Shown here: positions 1 through 12,140 of the stretch, in pieces
Position numbering within the stretch: position 1 is the first letter of the stretch
Layout of the letters: every line of letters begins with the position of its first letter
Assembly (NCBI RefSeq): GCF_910592395.1
Contig: NC_088320.1
Span: forward strand, 9,550,001 to 9,614,000
DNA from: Lineus longissimus
Lineage: Eukaryota > Nemertea > Pilidiophora > Heteronemertea > Lineidae
Direction of reading: 5' to 3'
Length of the DNA stretch: 64,000 nt
Notes under the pieces: generated by a model
What the model was told of the DNA's origin: nothing
What the model saw: the letters and a program-made list of their open reading frames with translations, nothing else
Database searches by the model: none
Program-made: the position numbers and the translations under genes

Positions 1-1442
1 CTTGAATAAAGCCACAAGCTTCCAGCGAGATTGCAAGCTGTTTACTGATATCACAACACCCTCGCCGTTCGATGATAAATGTGTACCATCCATTTCTCAA
101 AACCGCATTTCAAATGAACACCGTGAATACGAACTGCTTTCAAGTTACTCAATAAGTCATTTTTTATTCATTCCGTACTTTAATTGGCACTTATATTGTT
201 ATTTTTGTAGTATTTATCTACGTTTTTCCGATTGCGGGCCGGTGGAGGATTATTGCTCTTAATATAAGATCGTATATTTGATCGTGTGAGAAGACGAAAT
301 TCCGCACGTGCGTCCCATGCATTTCAAATTTCAGCCAATGAGAGCGCGTTTTAGATAGGCGCTTTTTTCAATAGTTAGAGTTTCTAGGAAAATGTAAGGA
401 CCGCTTTGATTGGGCGGAGTAGATTTGTCCGCCTCGTCCCGCGAATAACCATCGGTTTATTCCAGGGTCAGTAATGTGTTCGAGGGGAGGAGGATACGAC
501 TGACTCTGGACTTTCGATGATAGTATTACGAGGTGGTTCATCTTGAGAACTGCTTTTGAGGAAGATACCTGACACAAAGATACAAATATTCCTTCTTTGT
601 CGCGACTTTAGATATATCATATTTAGCCATCTGCAAGTACAAAACTCCTACCATGTAAACACATCGACATAACTTTCATTTTATCCTGATGATCAGTTTT
701 TCATGCGGTTAATTCACCACAATCATGCAACAAATGGTTACTACATATATTTGTCATTGATATACTGGTCGGTGTATAGGAAAACATGCTAATGTCATTT
801 ACGTTTTTTTAGTGATTTTAAATTTTAATGACGATGACAAGTTCAGCCAGGGGAATGCCACCCATCCATTAAAGATTTGGATTCAGGTTCATGCGATTAC
901 CGGAAGCAATTAAAATAATGTCATAACTATCATCACTTGCTTATGATTAAATGACATTTAATATCCAGTGACGACATGAATATCAATGTATTGTCATTAA
1001 ACATGTTAAGAGATCACATAGCTTTGAATTCTTATATTTTGTAAGGAGTTAACTTAACTCAATTGCCATAGCGCGAGACTTCGGGAAATTCTTGATAACT
1101 GTTTTTAACCAAACCACGTGATATGCTTTAGACAATCCTTCTGTAACGCTAACTTAGACCGACCAGTGTAGTCAATCTTTACACAGCTATCGTAAACCTA
1201 CTAGCCATCTTCATCATCACCATTCCCATGTCGATATAAAAATAGAGTTTTTTCAGAGTCATTGACTTCGTTGAAAAAAAAAGATATACTAGTACTTGAT
1301 AGTAACGCAACGATAGATGCGGATAAATAACTTTTCATGCATGTTTTGAAGTTTAATTTTTTTAACGCCCATTGCATGCTTCAATATTATTCATTAAACA
1401 ATGTTATTCTGCTGCGCGCATCCATTCAGACACCGGGAATTA
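1..1442. other. No gene recognised
   Basis: Non-coding flank with only short unconvincing open frames. No domain, repeat family or RNA gene was recognised. It ends at the TA that precedes the left terminal repeat of the pogo-like element. Confidence 0.5.
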
Positions 1443-3783
1443 CTGTATAGTATGCGTTAATCGATCGGCCCGCGAAACTTGTTCGAATAGAAAGTCGTTG
1501 AATATCCAGGTTCTAGGTCTAGTTAAGTCGATTACGTATCTTTCCATACAAGTACAACACCATGCCAATTCAGCTGGTGCACCATAGCCTTTCTTCTAGC
1601 GAGTAAGCCTTGAAGAAATGTGACAATATGAAGAAGAGGTCGGATGAGCAAGGCTTCTGTACGTGGGCGCATGTTTGCATTACATTCCTCGTTTGAAGAC
1701 GAAACCAAGATGATGTCCGGCGTGAAATTTATAACACTCCTCGTCATTCTGGACAGTTTCGTATTGCCTATGGATAATGGAGTAGATGATGACTTTGATA
1801 TCCGACCTCCTCGCCATTACCGATCATACTCCCTAGAAGAAAAAATCCGTATATTGGATGTCTTCAACAATGGGCAAATAAGGCACCCTCGTGGCATTTC
1901 ATCGGCTCAGCTTGCACGGGACAATAACATTTCCCCGACTTCTCTGCGTCGATGGCTGTTGAAACAGGATGAACTCCGTGAGAGACATCATCAAGTCACC
2001 AGTAGGCAGTCGCTGAGGCGTCGGCAGAGACAAATAGTCATCGGTGAGTGCTACTAAGGAATTGGTGAGTGCTACTTTAACCCATTCATCCCCCACCCCG
2101 GCATTGGGTTGCCAAAGTTGTCACCACATTCCATTTTGCATGTTCCTCAGAATCACTGTTTTTCGGCGATATTTCCGTTAGCTTCTTGGCTTCGGTGAAA
2201 AAGTAGATGCGGCGGCAGTGAGCAAAGGCTTCATCCATTTGTCATACAAGGTGAATCAAGGGTTAGGGTCGTTGGAATATAGTTAAGAAAATCACTCCCT
2301 TTCAGCACTCTGGCCAGAGGTTGACAGATTGGTGCGTGAGTGGATGGATGCCAGACGACAATTAGGAGTACTGCTCTCAGGCGAAGACCTGATGATTCAA
2401 ACCCAACGTTCATTCTTTGCGTGGTGGGATGAGCTTCCCCAACAGCAACAACTGGAATACCGTGAGCATCGGTCTCAACAAGCTGAAGTCAGGGCGTCCA
2501 AAGGTTGGCTGACCAGTTTTCTCTCCAGGAATGGTATAAGCTATCGGAAGCAATGTAAAAACTCCTCAGCTATCCCAGAAAACGCGGCTGAACGTGTTGC
2601 AAATTTTCAGCAGCAAGTTGCCAAGACTGTTGACGAAAATGGGATAGACCTTTTTATTAATATGAATGAAATTTTTGCACTTTATTACATGGTACCACAG
2701 TACACATACAACGCTAAGGGAGCGAAACAAATTGTTGTGCGTATACTTCACGTGGTACCTCAAAATTAGGGTGCACTGTCACATTGGGTATAACAGTAAA
2801 TGGCAGGAAAATGCCTGAAAGTGTCATCTTCAAAGGCCTAAGGGCAGATGACGCAGAAATTGAGGGTTTGAGTGAAAATGTTCCAAACAACGTTCGTGTA
2901 TCGGCGTCCGAAACGGGTGAGGCCAACTGGCAGACCCTTCTTTCATGGGTGAATGATCGTCTTATTCCCTTTGTAGGAGACGAATTTTCGTTCCTTCGTT
3001 GATATGGGACATGTTCCCGGCCCATCTAAATGCACAGGTGCAGCGTCCGATTGAATATGCACCGGGTTTTGTAGAGATAGTCCCAGGGAGATGTACCTCG
3101 CTGGTTCAACCCCTTGATCGAACAATCATCCGATCTTTTAAAAGTAACATGCGAAGAAGGTGGAAAACCTGGAAAATCGACAACAATGATGAAAATGGTC
3201 GTTGCCAACCTATAACCAGACAGACAGATTTGTAAATCATAAGTGACTCCTGGGCCCCAATAAATGAAGAGGCAGTCCGCACATCCTGGCGTGCATGTAG
3301 GCTACTGCAACCTGATGAACCACCCGTTCCAGAACACGTTGACGAAGACATCGTTGATTTCGATAAGGTTTTTTTTCGAAAATGCCGAAGACGATGGTCT
3401 TGAATTTATAAATTTAGATGAAGATTTAGACCATGATTTGGCTAGAACCTACCATACCCCGTTAACAATTCTTCTCCTGTGTAGAAATCCTGTGACGAAT
3501 GGTCAAAGTTTCATGTCTACTGGACAAAATAGAATTCATGAAACAGGTGTCATCAGTTTTTCTTCAATCCCACCACTGGAATGCCAAGGGTTGATGCAGT
3601 TCAGCACAATGGTCATTCACACAAGCAATGAATGCAGACGAGTAGGCCTGAGCACAAATGAAATTGACCAGACCACTATTCTCGCGGATGACGGGTTGAT
3701 CAATAGTTACCTGAACCTGGATATTCAATGACTTTCCATTCGAACAAGTTTCGCGGGCCGACCGATTAACACATACTATACAG
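1443..3783 (+). mobile_element. Degenerate pogo/Tigger-like DNA transposon with ~70-bp TIRs
   Basis: Terminal inverted repeats of about 70 bp lie at 1443-1512 and 3714-3783 and begin CTGTATAGTATG. They match with a handful of mismatches. The left end is preceded by TA, the target expected for the Tc1/mariner-pogo superfamily; the right end is followed by AA, probably a mutated TA. Between them lies a broken transposase reading in the same direction. The 2.34-kb length suits a full-length but dead copy. Confidence 0.85.
1770..3415 (+). pseudogene. Pogo/Tigger-like transposase, frameshifted
   Basis: The pieces follow the family order. A psq-type helix-turn-helix region comes first (RSYSLEEKIRILDVF, QLARDNNISPTSLRRWL, about 1800-1970). 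A CENP-B-like helix-turn-helix follows (GWLTSFLSRNGISYRK, about 2500). Then come DDE-domain pieces at 2329-2769, 2784-3002 and 2999-3235. The C-terminal hallmark PGRCTSLVQPLD is visible near 3090. Frame changes and stops near 2050, 2768 and 3002 break the gene, so it cannot make a transposase. An upstream in-frame ATG exists at 1644, but homology starts after the ATG at 1770. The family assignment rests on motif order recognised by eye. Confidence 0.8.
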
Positions 3784-4141
3784 AATTTCTAAAGAAAGAC
3801 CTCAAGTGAGGCCAATGACTAACTGTATTTATGCTGTCAACCTCATAATAATATGTTTATTCCCTCACAACGTGTGGTGCTATTTCGACTTAATACGTTT
3901 TCACAATGCATTGGTGAACTATGATACAAAAAAGGTTTTTGCTTTAGTTAGGAAAGTGCTGCTTAATTCTTCATTTTGAAGGTAATTTTAGCTCGCTACA
4001 GACAATAGTTTTTTTTAGACAGTTGGTGACATTTGAGAGCTCCTTTTTGGTCAGCAATGAAGTCCGTCAGCTTGAACATGGATAAGTCGGACCTGGAAAA
4101 TTTACAGCCATTCAGAATTCCTAGAATGTCATCTAGTAGCC
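3784..4141. other. Spacer, nothing recognised
   Basis: AT-rich DNA between the pogo relic and the LINE tail. No open frame or repeat was recognised. Confidence 0.5.
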
Positions 4142-5420
4142 TGGAACAGTTGAATGAATGAATGAATGAATTGAAAAACTTATATAGGGCGCCTTTCCGT
4201 GGTCCACCACGCTCAAGGCGCCACCCCCCCTAAATAGTCCTCAAACAAGGTAGTTTTGAGTTGCCTCTTAAATGATGTTTCTGGTAGAGCCCTGACGGAA
4301 ACAGGAAGTTTGTTCCACAGGTATGGGCCACAGCATGAGAAGCTGCGGTCACCATACCTGGACTTACTTCTTTTGATTTTAAGCGCCTTGAACGTGGTGG
4401 ACCTCGTACAGCCGCTTGTCGCCACCAGCAAATCTGACAGGTACATCGGACCCCCACTGCTCACTACTGTCTTGTGTACAAGAGTCAGAATTTTGTAAAC
4501 GACTCTTGCCTTGACAGGAAGCCAATGGAGCTCGCGGAGCAGTGGGGTGATGCTGTCAAATTTCCTGCGGCGACAAACAAGCCTAGCAGCGGAATTTAGC
4601 ACACGTTGCAAAGGAGCCAGGGTCTTATCTGGTAGACCATAGAGTATGGCATTGTTAGTGTCTAGTCGGGAGACAACCAATGCGTGCACAAGCCTTACTA
4701 CTGAGTGACGATCTAGGTATTTCCTTATCCTCCCAATTTTGTAGAGGCTGGCATAGGCAGCTTTGCATGTCATTTTCACTTGAGTCTGCATAGTCATTCC
4801 CTCATCGAGCCACACTCCCAGGTCCTTAACGCATTCAGATTTTGGAATCTGAACTCCGCTGATACTGATACTGGGAATGGATCCCTGTCGACGCGTTGAC
4901 ACAAAATTGACCATGTCCGTTTTTGGGGCATTAAGACAGAGCCAATTTGTTGACAGCCAAGACTGGATATGGCCTATTCCACCCTCCGTGGAGGCAACCA
5001 TGGCGCTACACTGGGCGTTGTCACCACATCGAGCAGAAGTCAACAACTGATTATCATCAGCGTACAATTGATATGGAATGCATGCTCTATTCATGACGTC
5101 TCCCAATGGAATTGTATATATCGTGAAAAGTACTGGGCCCAACACAGACCCTTGCGGCACTCCATACTCCAGTGACACAGCAGCTGACGTAAAACCCTGT
5201 ATACACACAGAAAGTTGTCTGTCCTCGAGATATGAGCTGAACCAGTGCAGGGCAGTGTCCGAGAGTCCTATCCTCTCCTGGAGTCTGCCAAGCAGAATGG
5301 TGTGGTCAACCGTATCAAAGGCCGCAGAAAGATCGAGTAACACCAAGAGACCCTCATGTCCTACATCCAGTTCTCTAGTTTGTTTTGATCTAATGATTGT
5401 CTGGCCCTTTCAGATCGCCG
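4142..5420 (-). mobile_element. 5'-truncated L2/CR1-like non-LTR retrotransposon
   Basis: Minus-strand insertion whose 3' end is a short GC-rich UTR (about 4172-4212) followed by a TGAA/TTCA microsatellite tail (4152-4171). Such short-repeat tails are typical of L2/CR1-type LINEs. Only the C-terminal half of the reverse transcriptase ORF is present, so the copy is dead on arrival. The 5' break near 5.35-5.42 kb is not sharply defined and no target-site duplication was found. Confidence 0.8.
4213..5346 (-). pseudogene. Reverse transcriptase, C-terminal half, of L2/CR1-like LINE
   Basis: This 377-residue frame begins inside the reverse transcriptase palm. LLDLSAAFDTVDH is the first catalytic motif, GVPQGSVLGPVLF the next conserved block, and YADDNQL carries the catalytic YADD box. 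The thumb follows, then a C-terminal domain ending just before the 3' UTR (LPVSVRALPETSFKRQLK). The frame is continuous and the active-site aspartates are present. The endonuclease and the start of the RT are missing, so this is a truncated fragment and not a working gene. Confidence 0.85.
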
Positions 5421-5639
5421 GACCATAGCGGGACACTGACGCAGACACTCGGCAATGTCAACAACATCGCCTCCCGCCATCTTGCATACTGTATAGACTG
5501 GTCCCCTGCTATGTATATATGTGGGCATTAGAATGCGAAGTCAGCAAGAGAACGGCTGGGGACGAGTCTACATACTGTACACGAAAAGTGATGACGTCAT
5601 AATGTTCGACTTATTTTTTCTGTCTCGAATGTGTTTTTT

Positions 5640-5960
5640 TTTGTTGAATAGGAAATTTGTCATTTACAATAAATTTTTATCAACTTGAAAAAAAATTTAA
5701 AAGAATTAGAAAAATAATATAATATAAAAATATAAAAAAATTTATGAAAAATTTTTTTTTTTACTTAAAAAAAATATGTATATATATTCAAAAAGTCGAC
5801 TTAAAAAAAAACTTGTAGAATTAAAAAAAAAAGTGTAAACTTGAAAATACTAATCTCAACTTTTTGAAGAAATTTCTTGACTTGAAACATTTTTTCTTGA
5901 CTTGAAAAAAAAATCTCGACTTGAAAAAAATCATCTCGACTTTTTGAAGCAAACGGCTTG
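5640..5960. repeat. AT-rich low-complexity tract
   Basis: Long A and T runs with repeated short phrases such as CTTGAAAAAAA and CTCGACTT. It has no coding content. It probably arose by slippage around an old poly(A) or A-rich tail. Confidence 0.7.
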
Positions 5961-5964
5961 CCAT

Positions 5965-6560
5965 ACAAGAGGTATCTACAATAAAAATTTCAGCAGGCTG
6001 CGACCAATATTAACTGAGATATCACACTTTTTATGTTTTCACATAACGCCCCCTGGTGACCAAACCAGTAATGATATAAGGTTACAACTTGGTTTACGAG
6101 TTACTGTTGCCTAGGGGTACACACATACCAAGACTGGTATCAATAGCTCCAGTGGTTACGAAATGTGAACATTTCGTCACTTTACACAAACTTTGACCTC
6201 TGTGACCTTGAAAAGAAGGTCAAGGTCAAAACCGTAAAATATATTATGTCCCCTCTCAATAGGTATCTAGAATAAAAATGTCAGCAAGATGCGATCAAAA
6301 TTTGCGGAGTTATTGCATTTTTTGTGTCTTCACATATCGCCCCCTAGTGGCCAGTCCGCAAGTCAAAATGGGACGAAACCTTGACGAAGCACGCCTACCC
6401 CCCAGGGGTAGTCTACATATGAAATATGAACTTCCTAGCCCAAGCCGTTACTGAGAACAGCTCCGGACAAACTTGGCAGCCGCCCGACCGCCCGCCCGCC
6501 CGACCGCCCGCCAAGGGGACGACAATACCCCTCTGCCCAATTCGGGCTGAGGGGTAAAAA
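5965..6560 (+). repeat. Two tandem units of a dispersed repeat with CCGCCCG-rich tail
   Basis: The segment at 5969-6065 (starting GAGGTATCTACAATAAAAAT) recurs at 6261-6356 with moderate divergence, about 292 bp downstream. Both copies end with a block like CGCCCCCTGGTGACC. The second unit runs into a CCGCCCGA/CCGCCCG run (6480-6514) and a short GGGGACGACAATACCCC palindrome-like tail. This looks like the 3' end of a LINE or a SINE. The family name is uncertain. Confidence 0.6.
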
Positions 6561-7493
6561 ATGTTTTTAGAATATCTTAATTTGCCTTTGAAGTTGGTCT
6601 GTTTTTTCTTATTTAGATTTCTGAGAATTACAGACTTTTATTTCTTCAAAATCAAAAAAATCTTTCTGAGAATATGCGGCTACCGTTGAAAGTCCAATAG
6701 CACTTTAGATTTCATGAAAATCTCCACTAACAAAAATGTGAGAGCCAAAAAACAATGTCTTTAAAGTCTTTGGTCTGTAGAATACACCCTGCCGGGATGG
6801 AATTGCACCCAATTACAACAGATATATAACCAGCTGAATATAATATACTCTGCTGAAAATCTCATTTTATCTCAGTGATGTTATAAAAAACCCGGTGGAT
6901 ATTTACTTTTTTTTGGAGTACTGCACGTCTATATAATAGACTTCCGCACTCGGTAATTTCATGAATGCTATTTTATGCGTTCGAATCAAGGTTGAGCCCC
7001 GCTGAGAAAACATTATGGTTTAGACCTTTATCGTAAAGAGTGTTTAAAGTCAATGACTTGGTTGCACAAAGAGTTGTTTATATATACAACACACTTGCAA
7101 CCTTGTATTATTATACATGTTATGCCCACGACTATAGATAAGTTTTACACAATCAGTCCGAGTGAATAATGTTACACAAAATTTGAAGTGGAGACCTCTT
7201 GATCTGATGATTAAGCAATGCCAGTGAATAATGACCAAAAAATAAAAATAAAACACTGGTACTGGTTTTTGTGCCTGTGAAAATACACAAACTTTTTCGA
7301 CCAACACTGTTTTATCATGATTAATGACCTGGGCCATGGTGCATCCATGCAAGTTTCCTGCCACTTAACAGTTGACAGTTGATAATAAAACAAAACTCTT
7401 TTCACATGTTAATTACTGGTAACCAGAGAGGATTGATCAGAGAACGGAAACGCTGATGAATTGGTTTCTAACAAATACTGCTACCATTCGTAG
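6561..7493. other. No gene recognised
   Basis: AT-rich intergenic DNA. The open frames on both strands near 7.05-7.4 kb have no recognisable domain or family signature. Confidence 0.45.
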
Positions 7494-7915
7494 ATGAGGA
7501 ACCGTTTTTGTTGATCCTCGACCAGTACCCACCGCATAGGAATCGGGAATTTCGGAACATGCCGGAAGAGGATGGAGGTCATCTCGATTTCATTCCAGGA
7601 AAGTGTACAAGCCTTCTCCTACCTTTGGATATTATCATCGTGAACGTTTTCAAATGCCAACGACGTGCCATCCGGAAAGCCTAGAAAATCGGTCACACCG
7701 AGGATAATGGGAATGTCCCCAAAGCGAACTTCGAAAGGTCGAGAGAATGATCAGCTTGTCTTCGGAGAGGATCAGCGCTGATGATGTGCGGACTGCTTTT
7801 GGACATAGCCGTCTGCCCATGCATTATTGACGACAACGAAGGTCAACAAGTAGAACCTGGACAATTAGTTGAAATTGAACAAATCAGAGTGACGAGGAAG
7901 ATGATTTAGAGGTTT
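7494..7915 (+). pseudogene. Pogo/Tigger-like transposase C-terminal fragment
   Basis: Reading on the + strand from about 7500, the phrases FLLILDQYPPHR and FIPGKCTSLLLPLD match the second catalytic aspartate region and the conserved C-terminal block of pogo-type transposases. The frame ends at a stop near 7683 and shorter shifted remnants follow. The first half of the gene and both terminal repeats were not found. It is a fragment unrelated by position to the relics at 1.4 and 39 kb. Confidence 0.65.
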
Positions 7916-8327
7916 TTTGAAGCGTTAGAATATCAAGAATAAAAAAAATAATATTTGTTTTTTTCTTGATAAAATTTGATGTATCCCTATCCCGGTGGGA
8001 AGAATGGAAAGTTAACATTGAAATAATGCACCTGCCTTCCTTTCATTTACGCAGCAACATTTCATCTATCATTTTATCAAGCACGCTCTACCCATTTCTG
8101 AGGGCAGCTTGGATTGCTGCAGGATTTTAGACGAACATGGATAGTCCACTAAATGCTGACTAACTATAGCCCTGTTCTGAATAAGCGTGGACAACACAAA
8201 TAACGTGTTTCAACGTTGCTTGCAAACCGGACGTAACCTCCAGGACTGACATAACTGAGTATCCCGTAACCCGCAGGTCGGTTATAGGTCCGGTCATCAA
8301 TGTCTATTGTTGGTGTAAAATTTCTTA
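7916..8327. other. Spacer, nothing recognised
   Basis: Non-coding DNA up to the TTA (8325-8327) that is the left target-site copy of the Harbinger element. Confidence 0.5.
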
Positions 8328-10697
8328 TAGTGCGTTCGATTACTTGTCTAGGACATGTCCAAGTGTGGTAGTTTGCCGGAAGTCAGTAGTCGGACCTGGT
8401 CCATCATCGTTCAAAAAGTGGTGTTGGACATGTCTAGGACATGCCCTTCTAACCCTCCTCGCTGATGGGGTTACTTGGGCAAGTGTCCCACAATGCATTG
8501 CAGCAACATGGCGTCGATGGCGAAGAAGCTGAAGGTTACGGGCGATAAATTCATCTTCGGAATCGATTTAGGCCTATACGATCCGCCCAGAGTGTATTGT
8601 TTGCTGTAGCAATTGAAACAAGGATGTTTTAGCAAAATTTAGTTTATAAATTGACAGTTCAATCAATTGAATTATTGTTAGCGGATCGATGATGTATTTT
8701 TTTACATATCATGATATTGTACATTTACAACAAGTGAAAAGTCCAAGAGAAAAGAACCTGGAGTGTAAATAGATAACTTCGTCTCACAGGCATCATTGAT
8801 GGGCACTGTGTCATTCCTCCCTGACGTAAGGAAGGAAAGGCCCAAAAATTGATTGGATTTCCGGTGATGCCTCTGTCAGCAGGTTCTTTCCTATGGGACC
8901 TCCTGGTACATGTTTATTTTTATACAACTTTTAATTGTTGATTGTTCTCAACAATACATTTATAATATAAAATATATAGAATATATTTTGTTACTTCGAT
9001 TTTGTTGCAGAACAGTGTTCGTGTCCGTCATTGGATAACTTGTACTGGGAACATCTCAAAATTGAACTTATCTCAGAAAAGACAGAACTGTTGCATGTAT
9101 TTCTTTTTGAAGAGGGACTATAGGGTTGCTGTGGGCATGGTGGGAGCTTGTAAAAGTCTTAGAGTGTTTAATTCGAAAAATCGCTTTTGAGGCTTTTTAA
9201 ATGTCAGGCGAATCCACTTCTTGTTTGCGTCTTTTGGAAATTGTGTTTTTCCATTTCATGCATTGGAGAAGTTCTGTCTTTTTTCACATAAAACACTTGT
9301 GAGATGCATCCCAATCAGTAGTCACATTTAGTCTCTCCTGGCCAACAGCATTTCTAGTTCCCTACGTTTTTCAATTCCGCTGGTCCTGTGGTGGTGTGGC
9401 CTAGGCATAGCGGCATTCTCTTCATCTAATTGAAGTTCTTCTAGTGTATCGTCATTGTTCTTCAGACAAAGGTTGTGCATGACACATGCCGCCAAAATAG
9501 AGTGGCACAACAGTTCGAAGTCGGAACAATCAAAGTGCCTTAGCCTTCTGAATCGTCCTTTGAGTTGTCCAAAAGCTCTCTCAATGACGACCCTAGCAGA
9601 GTTATGTCTCTTGTTGTACCTCTTTTGATCCCTTGTGATATTCCCATAATCCTTATATGGGGTCATAAGCCATGGTTGTATCGGGTACGCCGAGTCTCCC
9701 AGGAGGAATTCATCCGTTTCAAACTTGGCTGCAGCCTCTTGGAACACTGAGGAGTTATTGAAAACACGGGCATCATGTGTGCACCCTGGCCAGCCAGTAT
9801 AGACGTGGGTGAAGGCCAGGGCATCGTCACAGACACCCTGTAGCACAACCGAGTGGAATTTCTTACGGTTTACATATGAATTGGGATTCTTCGTGGGGGC
9901 TTTGATTTTTATGTGACACCAATCTATTGCCCCAATGGCCCCTGGAAAGTGACTGTACTTTTCGAATCCTTCAGAAATGTTCACTCTGTTCTCGTGACTT
10001 GGCCAGGATATTAGTTTCTTAATGAGGTTGTTCACAACGGCTTTGCAAACTCTGCGACAGATGCAGTGTGTTGTTGACCTCGAAATCCCGAAGCGATCAG
10101 AAATTGATCTAAAGGAGTCGGGTGACCCAAGGTACCAGAGGAACACCAAGGCTTGCTTGCCGAGTTCAACTGGAGGACGACCAAACCCATGTTGTCCCAG
10201 GGCCATCTCTGGACACGGTTGTAGTTCCCCCAATAAGACCTGAAATGTCGTCCTGGAGAGCCGAAAATGCGATCGGAAATCATCTAGAGACTGAAGTGGG
10301 ACCGTCACCTCAGCATAGTTCTCAGTCCTTGGGACTTTGGCACGTCTTTCTTCAGGGAGGTGTCTCTCTAACGATAGGCCTGCTGTCTCAAGGCTCTCAC
10401 TGACAAACCTATTCTGTATTATTTGGGTATTTCCCCGGAAAAGGGCTATAGACATGGCCACCATCGCCCTTTTGCGGTTCGCCTCCATCATGTCCATTTA
10501 GGACAACCAGGACAATGCAGGAGACCAGGACAGACGTTTAGTTACAAAAGAAGACCATAGACGGCGACCATGAAGCGCCCGGCTACGCCATGACACTTTG
10601 CCCTACAGAAACCTCACATGCGTTCGTTTAGTGACTCATGTCTTGGGAGCCCCAGATCGAGGTCGGACATGTCCTAGACAAGTAATCGAACGCACTC
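8328..10697 (-). mobile_element. PIF/Harbinger DNA transposon, apparently complete ends
   Basis: The 33-bp terminal inverted repeats at 8328-8360 and 10665-10697 differ only at the outermost base (T versus G when aligned). They are flanked by a perfect TTA duplication (8325-8327 and 10698-10700), the TWA target expected for PIF/Harbinger. The 2.37-kb element carries one intact transposase on the minus strand. The usual second gene, a Myb/SANT-like DNA-binding partner, is not visible as an intact ORF. Only a short + strand frame starting near 8507 sits where it might have been. Confidence 0.92.
9328..10497 (-). CDS. HARBI1-like PIF/Harbinger transposase (DDE nuclease)
   Basis: An uninterrupted 389-residue frame. 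The N-terminal ~130 residues are variable and end in a helix-turn-helix-like block (ISDRFGISRSTTHCICRRV). The DDE_4-type catalytic core follows. GAIDWCHIKIKAP holds the first aspartate (about residue 190), WPGCTHDARVF the second (about 236) and VVIERAFGQLKGRFRRL the glutamate (about 302). All three acidic residues are present and the length is slightly above the usual ~350, so the enzyme could be active. Family members cut and paste DNA in the nucleus with a Myb-like partner, which would have to come from another copy. The start chosen is the first ATG of the frame. Confidence 0.93.
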   Translation of the reverse strand: MDMMEANRKRAMVAMSIALFRGNTQIIQNRFVSESLETAGLSLERHLPEERRAKVPRTENYAEVTVPLQSLDDFRSHFRLSRTTFQVLLGELQPCPEMALGQHGFGRPPVELGKQALVFLWYLGSPDSFRSISDRFGISRSTTHCICRRVCKAVVNNLIKKLISWPSHENRVNISEGFEKYSHFPGAIGAIDWCHIKIKAPTKNPNSYVNRKKFHSVVLQGVCDDALAFTHVYTGWPGCTHDARVFNNSSVFQEAAAKFETDEFLLGDSAYPIQPWLMTPYKDYGNITRDQKRYNKRHNSARVVIERAFGQLKGRFRRLRHFDCSDFELLCHSILAACVMHNLCLKNNDDTLEELQLDEENAAMPRPHHHRTSGIEKRRELEMLLARRD

Positions 10698-10706
10698 TTA
10701 GTCATG

Positions 10707-10730
10707 CGAAGTTGTCAATTGACAACTTCG
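10707..10730. repeat. Perfect 24-bp palindrome
   Basis: A perfect inverted repeat centred on CAATTG, seven bases outside the right TTA of the Harbinger element. With flanking bases it could form a cruciform. It may be a leftover target or the tip of another element; no function can be assigned. Confidence 0.8.
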
Positions 10731-11962
10731 TATGGCTTAGACATTTTTCAAATCAGGCCTGGGTCTGACAGCGAGGTATGCGGGGAACTACTGTAAGCGT
10801 ATATACTAACATTTTTACTTGTAATGGACAGATGGGGATCCAATGATTCCGAAAATATCAAATAAAGTTGTAAATAGTTTAATCAAGGTTGAACAATCCT
10901 TCATTTATTATAAAGGACGTTGAAGAAAAGCAAGAAATTTTCAGAGCTGCATTGAGTATTTTGGGTTACGTCATTGTACGCAACACGACGTTTTTTTGCC
11001 CAAAACGAGTGGGAACATGCTTGGCGCATTGCTTTGGGAAACATAAAACCATATTTTGTTCTTTTTCAATGTACCAGTGCTCATTGGTGTCTTGGACTAT
11101 TGTACATAAACACCACGCAAAGAAAGCTGATAAACATAGATCACGGGCATGCAGGTTATTCAGAGTAATTTCTAAAACCCTCAGCACCATCCGTAGCTGA
11201 AAATTTTAGGACATAGAGACCTTTACGGGGTTTTCTACGAGCATTATTATGCATACATTTGTGTACACATGTACACGTAATACACGTGCAATGGATTCCA
11301 ATACTGGCAGAGATCTATGCTTGAATATTATGTATGCTGTGAAAAAAGTGGGGTGCAATGTGTTAAGTGTGGTTAGAGTTAAGTTGAGCTGTCCGGAGGT
11401 AGCCAATTAAAATAATACAAGGAATGTAATAGCTTGGGTTCTTATACAATTGTACACCACGAAACACACATTGTCATGAAGATGATTGCAATGAAATGTA
11501 ACAAGATCGCGGTAAGATTATTTTCATTCTGAAATAATGCGTAAGTCATTTTGTTTAACTCACCGTAATTTACTTCTTCCGTTTAAAAACTCGATTGCCC
11601 ACTCTGACATCCTGTTCTCCTAAAAAATTTAAAGAGTGGTTGTATTCCTTTCTTGGTAGAGCCACCGGATAACGTTCAACCAACCTGACCTATCGGTTAA
11701 TAATGTATCCATTCCTTAAGTTGTTTTTGAATAAACACACTAAGCGTTCCGTAAATGGTTCTTTAGCCCCCAATTTGGGATAAAGATTTAGATGCGTTAG
11801 ATTAAAAACATAACTACCGTTCATTTGACCGTGTAACGACGAGGAAGATGAATACACGTTCACATACAAAATGGATAGACTGAGAAAATCTGGGCTAAAA
11901 TAAATGGACTCCGAAACCTCCCTCAATAGATCTTTACAAAGAGTCATGGTATGTGTTCATAA
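10731..11962. other. No gene recognised
   Basis: Intergenic DNA. Small frames at 10.89-11.2 and 11.69-11.95 kb lack recognisable domains. Confidence 0.45.
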
Positions 11963-12140
11963 GGAGGGTATCAGTGGTATAGTTGCTCATAATTAACATA
12001 TCGTGGGTTCAACACTCTGAAGAATCCCCTCCGTCTCGTCTCTGTGTCATTGGGTTATACATTTAACCCTAATTGAAAGGTAAAACTGATGTTCCTTTAC
12101 AAAAGTGTGCTTTGTGCCTATGCCAGGACAAAGCAAAATA
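11963..12140 (+). repeat. Possible tRNA-derived SINE
   Basis: GTATCAGTGGTATAG resembles a pol III A box, and GTGGGTTCAACAC, about 30 bp downstream, resembles a B box. The spacing and wording suit a tRNA-related promoter. The segment does not fold into an obvious complete tRNA cloverleaf, and an unrelated body follows. This is a weak call from two short motifs. Confidence 0.3.
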
